This document shows, piece by piece, positions 33,205 through 37,074 of a DNA stretch of 37,074 bases. Below the pieces are notes generated by a model that saw only the letters and a program-made list of their open reading frames with translations, had not been told where the DNA came from and ran no database searches. Source of the DNA: Dinochytrium kinnereticum (taxonomy: Eukaryota; Chytridiomycota; Chytridiomycetes; Chytridiales; Chytridiaceae); assembly GCA_027604005.1 (NCBI GenBank), contig JADGJT010000229.1:1-37074 (forward strand), in the 5' to 3' direction. Position 1 is the first letter of the stretch. Each line of letters opens with the position of its first letter. The position numbers and the translations under genes are program-made.

Positions 33205-36171
33205 TCAAGTGTAGTAAGCGGTTGGGCAGTTCAACACGCTGTTCAGCTCCGAAACCTTTAAAGGATCAACCTGCATATAATCAGTGAACTCGTTGAGTGT
33301 TGTCGACGGGATCTTGCCAACGCTGTCATACAATGAAGCAACGTTAGATTCACACATGGAAACTCTGTAAAGGAACGAGGAGAAGAGAGGAGCGTTGACG
33401 GACCTGTAGAAACCAGAGTAAGTGGCATCTCCGGCAACATCACTGAACACGGGGTTTCCAAACAAGACATTGTCTCCAAGCTGGTTCTTGGTGAATGGGA
33501 ACACGGCTTCAGAAGTCGCGATTGTGGGGTCGTTGGGGTTCCTGGCGGGGATGGGTCCAAAGTCGACGTAGTAGATGGTTCGGCCGCTGTTTTACAAAAA
33601 AGTTGAACGTGTGTTCGTTAAAATCTGAAGAACCCTTTCCATTCTTCTTTTTTCTTCTTCTTTTTTCTCTTTTCTTTCTCTTTTTCATTCTTTTTTTTCA
33701 TTTTTTTTATACATATTTTAACGGAAGGAATGTCACTTACTTGAACCATCCTTCACTGAGACGTGGTTGGTTGAAGTAGGCGGCGGCGGGGGCTGAGTCG
33801 GCTGGGTTGATTGAGATGGTAGACCTAGGCTCCACGATGGGGTAGTTGAATTTCCCAATAGAAGATCCAGACAATTCAGCAATCATAAAAGTCTCAGCAT
33901 TCTTGAACTACAAGACATCCCACGACAAAAAAAACAAAAAACCACAGCAGTTAGCGACAATACACACACACACACACACTCCCTTTCACGGGAGGGAGGG
34001 GTTTGGAAATCATTTAGATTAACTTACAAAGTTGAACGGCACCTCTGGGGGAACAGGGAAGGAGGTCACCTCTGCGGCGTCAGAGTACCCGGGTTGACAA
34101 GGAAGCGTGGTGAAGATGGGAAGACCGGCGCGCTTTCCAGAGTCGGTGTAGACGGGTTGGAAGACGCGTTGAACAAAAGCGGTTTTCTCTCCACCAGTGC
34201 TGCGAAGGCCAAGGTTCCAGCATCTGCAGAAAGAAGAAGAAGAGAGAAACAAGTATAATAAAATAAATAAAGAAGAGAGAAATAGAGTTAAAACTTTCCA
34301 CCTCCTTTTTTTATCTTAAAGCACTCGACGAGGAAAGAAAGGCAAGCGAAAACAAAGAAAGAAAAAAAAAACCCACCCAAACTTCTTATTCCCTGACCAT
34401 CCAACCGCCGAAAAGTAAGAGACACCTGGACCACTCGCATTCAGGTAAGCGTTCTCACATGACTCGGTCAGCCTCGCTGAAGGAGCTTCAGGCTCCGGAA
34501 TAGGCTCCACAGGGGACCTTGCAGACGAAGGGGCGGGCACCGGGGGATTTCCAACGTAGACAGATGACTCGACGTGAACGACTGGGCAGTTGAGGAAGAG
34601 GTTGCGTTCCTTGGTTGCGGGTAATCCAGAGCTGTTGCGGTAGGTGTTGAAGGGGAGGGATTCGGTGGTGACGGACTTGTAGCTGTTTTGTTTTTGTTTT
34701 TTTTCGGGATTTGGTTAGGTGGTTTTGTTTTGTTGTTTGTTTTTTTTTCTTCTTCTTTGTGAAAGTGGGGGGAAGTGATTAACTGTGGCGATGAGAAAAC
34801 TCACTCATAGAATCCAGTGTACCCCTCGTCCCCGGGCACCGAGTCAATAACAGAGAAGCCGTTCTTGATGGGAACGCTAAACTCATCTTGTTGGAACACA
34901 GCAACCGCCTTTGTGGTCTTTACATGATCAAGAGTGTTTGACTGAGGAATAGCACCAAAGTCAAACAAGTAAACCTTTTGACCTCTGTGTGTTCAAAGTT
35001 TAATGGGTTTGGATTCGGTAAATCAGTTGGAATGACTTTACAAAAAATGATCTCCTCATCGACTTACCCGAACCACGCGCTGAAGGTGTCTGGAATGGGA
35101 AGACTGTGGTTGGAGATGTCTGAGAGTTTTGAACCAGGAGCAACAATGGGGTAGTTAAAGAAACCCGCTCTCTTAAAATCAAGATCCGATCCATCAATCT
35201 GAGCGTAATCGCGGTACTATTCATCACACACGCACAAGGAAAGGCAAAAAAAAAAGAAAAAGGAACGAGTCAACAAACAACCTTCATCACAAACCAACCC
35301 CACCCCCCCATCACTTTTTCAAACGAAGAGAAACCAAAAAAAAACAACAAAAAAACAAACGAGCTGCACCCACGTAATTATAAGCCGTATCCTCAGGAAC
35401 AACAACCGTGAACCTCAACCAAGCATCCGAGTAACTAGGCTGGCAAGGCAGAGCAGTCACGATAGGGTCACCAGCCGATTCTCCCGTGGCGTACTCCAAA
35501 AACACAATCGGGTTGGCCCTGATCCTGTCATTGGCAGCAGGGCCAGCAGCCGCGAGACTGCGATCCGCAAAAGGAAAGCACCTTTGAGGGGGGGGAAGGG
35601 GGAGGGAAGGATTGGTTTCGGGAGGACGGGGATGTTAGATTTTTGGTTGATGACAGGTGTGATTGTGAGATCGGATTCTCCAGTGGGAAAGACGAAAAGG
35701 TGGTTGGAAAGGAAGGGGGTCGACCGTGCTCAATCGTCAATCCCCATCATACCAAACCCCGGGAACCACCCTCCTCCCCTCCAACCCAAAACGTCAGAGC
35801 TTAGACCAAACACCACTCCATCCCAATCCCGCGATCCATAACCTCACGGCATCAAATAAAAAACAAACAAAACAAACAACAGAAACAACACCCCCCCAAA
35901 AAGTCACCCCAACCCCCTCCCCTCCTTAAAATAAGCAAACCAACAAGAACAACCCCCCCCAAGAAATGAAGAGAGATAAAGCAGAAGAGAAAAAAAAAAT
36001 ACCCATAACTCACCAAGCCAACCTTCCCCCAAACCAAACCGGTTCTGTCGAGTAAGTGATGGCCGAAGCCCCCGACAGATCCGTGTAAGGCGCGCACTCA
36101 TCCTGCGTGGCCGACACAACCGTCGTCAAAGCCGCGACAGCCACCACCCAAGATGACGAAACCAGCTTCAG
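33205..36171 (-). CDS. Secreted protein with two tandem copies of an uncharacterised domain (5' end unresolved)
   Basis: Eight exons (36014-36171, 35374-35581, 35068-35216, 34805-34984, 34377-34682, 34028-34223, 33741-33907, 33205-33586) give 581 residues in frame. The first ATG is not found: the 36014-36171 exon starts at acceptor GCGTAG and reads LKLVSSSWVVAVAALTTVVS, a good signal peptide, so a short initiator exon must lie upstream. The mature protein has two domain copies of about 270 residues. Each carries a short Gly/Trp segment, C[FW].[FL][AG].R, P.V[FY], LPCQP.YSDA, F/Y-[KR]-[ND]-[AY], NYPIV..(G/R)S, a W-F pair, [TV][IY]Y..DFG.I, a GD.(T)Y[TS]GFY segment and a final LNCP. The copies are joined by a Pro/Ser-rich spacer (about 318-345). 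The extra introns match in phase between copies, except that the last one is lost in copy 2. It is extracellular; function is unknown. Confidence 0.72.
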
Positions 36172-36786
36172 CTACGCAGCAACAACAACTCAGGTGCAGA
36201 TTCAAGACAACGTTGAACGGGGGAAGGGGGGGTGTGCGATGAAAGCTGAGAGGAGAGGGGGGTGTGTGTGTGTGGTGATCCTTTCTCTCAAACAATGGGG
36301 AAGGAAGGAGAGGTTGGAATTGGGGTTGATTGAGTGAGGCGAGTGCAGTTGAGAAATGGGTTGACAGGCTGGCTGGTCAGCTTGGAATTGGGGGTGAGCG
36401 AACTCATGGCATGAGTTGGGATGCAATTGTCATCTTTGATGAATGTTTGGGAAATCCTTGTCAATCCAACCGTGATTTGCAGATCCATCGAACCTCCCCG
36501 GCAGCAGGGCATTGAACTCGCAAAACACCTGCCTGATGGGCGGTGAGCATGAGGCTTAACGTTATAACCTCTTCAACGTCGTCAAGCACATGCCTGATGG
36601 GCGTTGAGGCTAAACGCGATGCTGCCACAACGTCGTCGAGCAGGAGCCTAAAACGATCGTCACTGTTGAGCAAAGTGCTGGTTGAATGCCGTGACCAGCT
36701 GTGGGCTCCTCCAACTCCCCTCCAACATGTGTTTAGGCAGAAAGGATGTGAACGCCTCTGTGACATCAACAGAAGCAAACCACATC
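36172..36786. other. 5' flank of the secreted gene and a diverged 61-bp repeat
   Basis: The missing initiator exon and promoter of the 33205-36171 gene should lie here; no ATG followed by a convincing donor could be fixed. A diverged direct repeat with 61-bp period is visible: TGCCTGATGG starts at 36530 and again at 36591, and both units continue through an AACGTCGTC(A/G)AGCA segment. The minus-strand open frame across it (36461-36778) shows the same duplication at protein level and no known domain, so I do not call a gene. Confidence 0.5.
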
Positions 36787-37074
36787 AACCCTCTCTCTCT
36801 AAGATGATAAAAAGACTTCTTTTCAAACCCCCCACTATTTTCGTTGGGACGCACAATCTGTTCTTCACTGGGACGCAGTGGTCTCAACCGCTCTTTCCCG
36901 TGCTCAAACCTCTGGCATAAACCCTCCCTCCTTAAGAAGATAGACAAAAAAAAAAAAAGGCTTCTTTTCAATCCCCCCACTATTTTTTTCTGCGAAGCAC
37001 AATCTGTTCTTCACTGGGACGCAGTGGTCTCAACCGCTCTTTCCCGTGCTCAAACCTCTGGCATAAACCCTCCC
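36787..37074. repeat. Tandem repeat, unit about 133-146 bp, running off the right edge
   Basis: Three unit starts (AACCCTC...) are seen at 36787, 36920 and 37066, so the first two units are 133 and 146 bp and the third is cut by the window end. The segment CACAATCTGTTCTTCACTGG through CTCTGGCATAAACCCTCCC is nearly identical in both units (from 36852 and from 36998). The units differ mainly in an A run of about 12 and a few substitutions around the CCCCCCACTATTTT block. It could be a satellite, a subtelomeric repeat, or part of a larger repeated element. No telomere repeat (CCCTAA) is seen. Confidence 0.85.

Noticed and set aside
36461..36778. Minus-strand open frame of 105 codons at the right end
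   Set aside because: It lies across the diverged 61-bp repeat, its protein shows the same duplication and no known domain, and no splice or start context supports it.
36787..37074. Telomere or CRISPR-like array
   Set aside because: Units are long (133-146 bp) with no short regular repeat/spacer pattern, and no CCCTAA telomere repeat is present. The genome is eukaryotic.

Overview
The window looks like nuclear DNA of a fungus, probably a zoosporic (flagellated) early-diverging lineage. Genes are closely packed and carry many small introns, mostly about 40-150 bases. One gene is an Adp1-type ABCG transporter, which is typical of fungi. Two divergent genes are close to animal cilium/centriole proteins (LRRC34 and ANKRD26). 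The fungal and zoosporic placement is inference; no rRNA or other direct taxonomic marker is present. Exon boundaries were worked out by hand from splice signals, reading-frame closure and family motifs. Most are confirmed by in-frame totals.

Left part (1-10 kb): three minus-strand genes of unknown function come first. They are a Pro/Ser-rich protein with PPxY motifs at both ends (448-2214), a ubiquitin-like-fold candidate fused to a long charged Arg/Asp/His/Gly/Ser tail (3913-5752), and a small coiled-coil protein with a duplicated KSPG-containing block (6637-7899). A decayed PIF/Harbinger-type transposase lies at 2640-3290, and short tandem duplications sit in the promoter at 2321-2448. A secreted cysteine-rich protein follows (8105-9945).

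Middle (10-25 kb): an LRRC34-like leucine-rich repeat gene (minus, 10152-12071) and a 2510-residue ankyrin plus coiled-coil gene of ANKRD26 type (plus, 12136-20069) diverge from a 64-bp shared promoter that holds nested inverted repeats. An Adp1-like ABCG transporter (20410-24903) follows, with an unusually long linker between its nucleotide-binding and membrane domains.

Right part (25-37 kb): a metal-dependent decarboxylase closest to fungal isoorotate (5-carboxyuracil) decarboxylase (25063-26433) converges on a single-chain Fe-S L-serine dehydratase. That gene has two consecutive 15-nt microexons and a C-terminal cysteine (26836-29983). A CHK/EcKL-like small-molecule kinase (31128-32378) converges on a second member of the secreted family, which carries two tandem copies of the same domain (33205-36171). 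The window ends in tandem repeats of about 133-146 bp that run off the edge.

The most notable material is: (i) an apparently uncharacterised secreted domain present three times in two genes, with introns at the same positions and phases, which also reveals a GC-AG intron; (ii) the divergent cilium/centriole gene pair; (iii) the serine dehydratase microexons and its terminal cysteine; (iv) the 5-carboxyuracil decarboxylase assignment.
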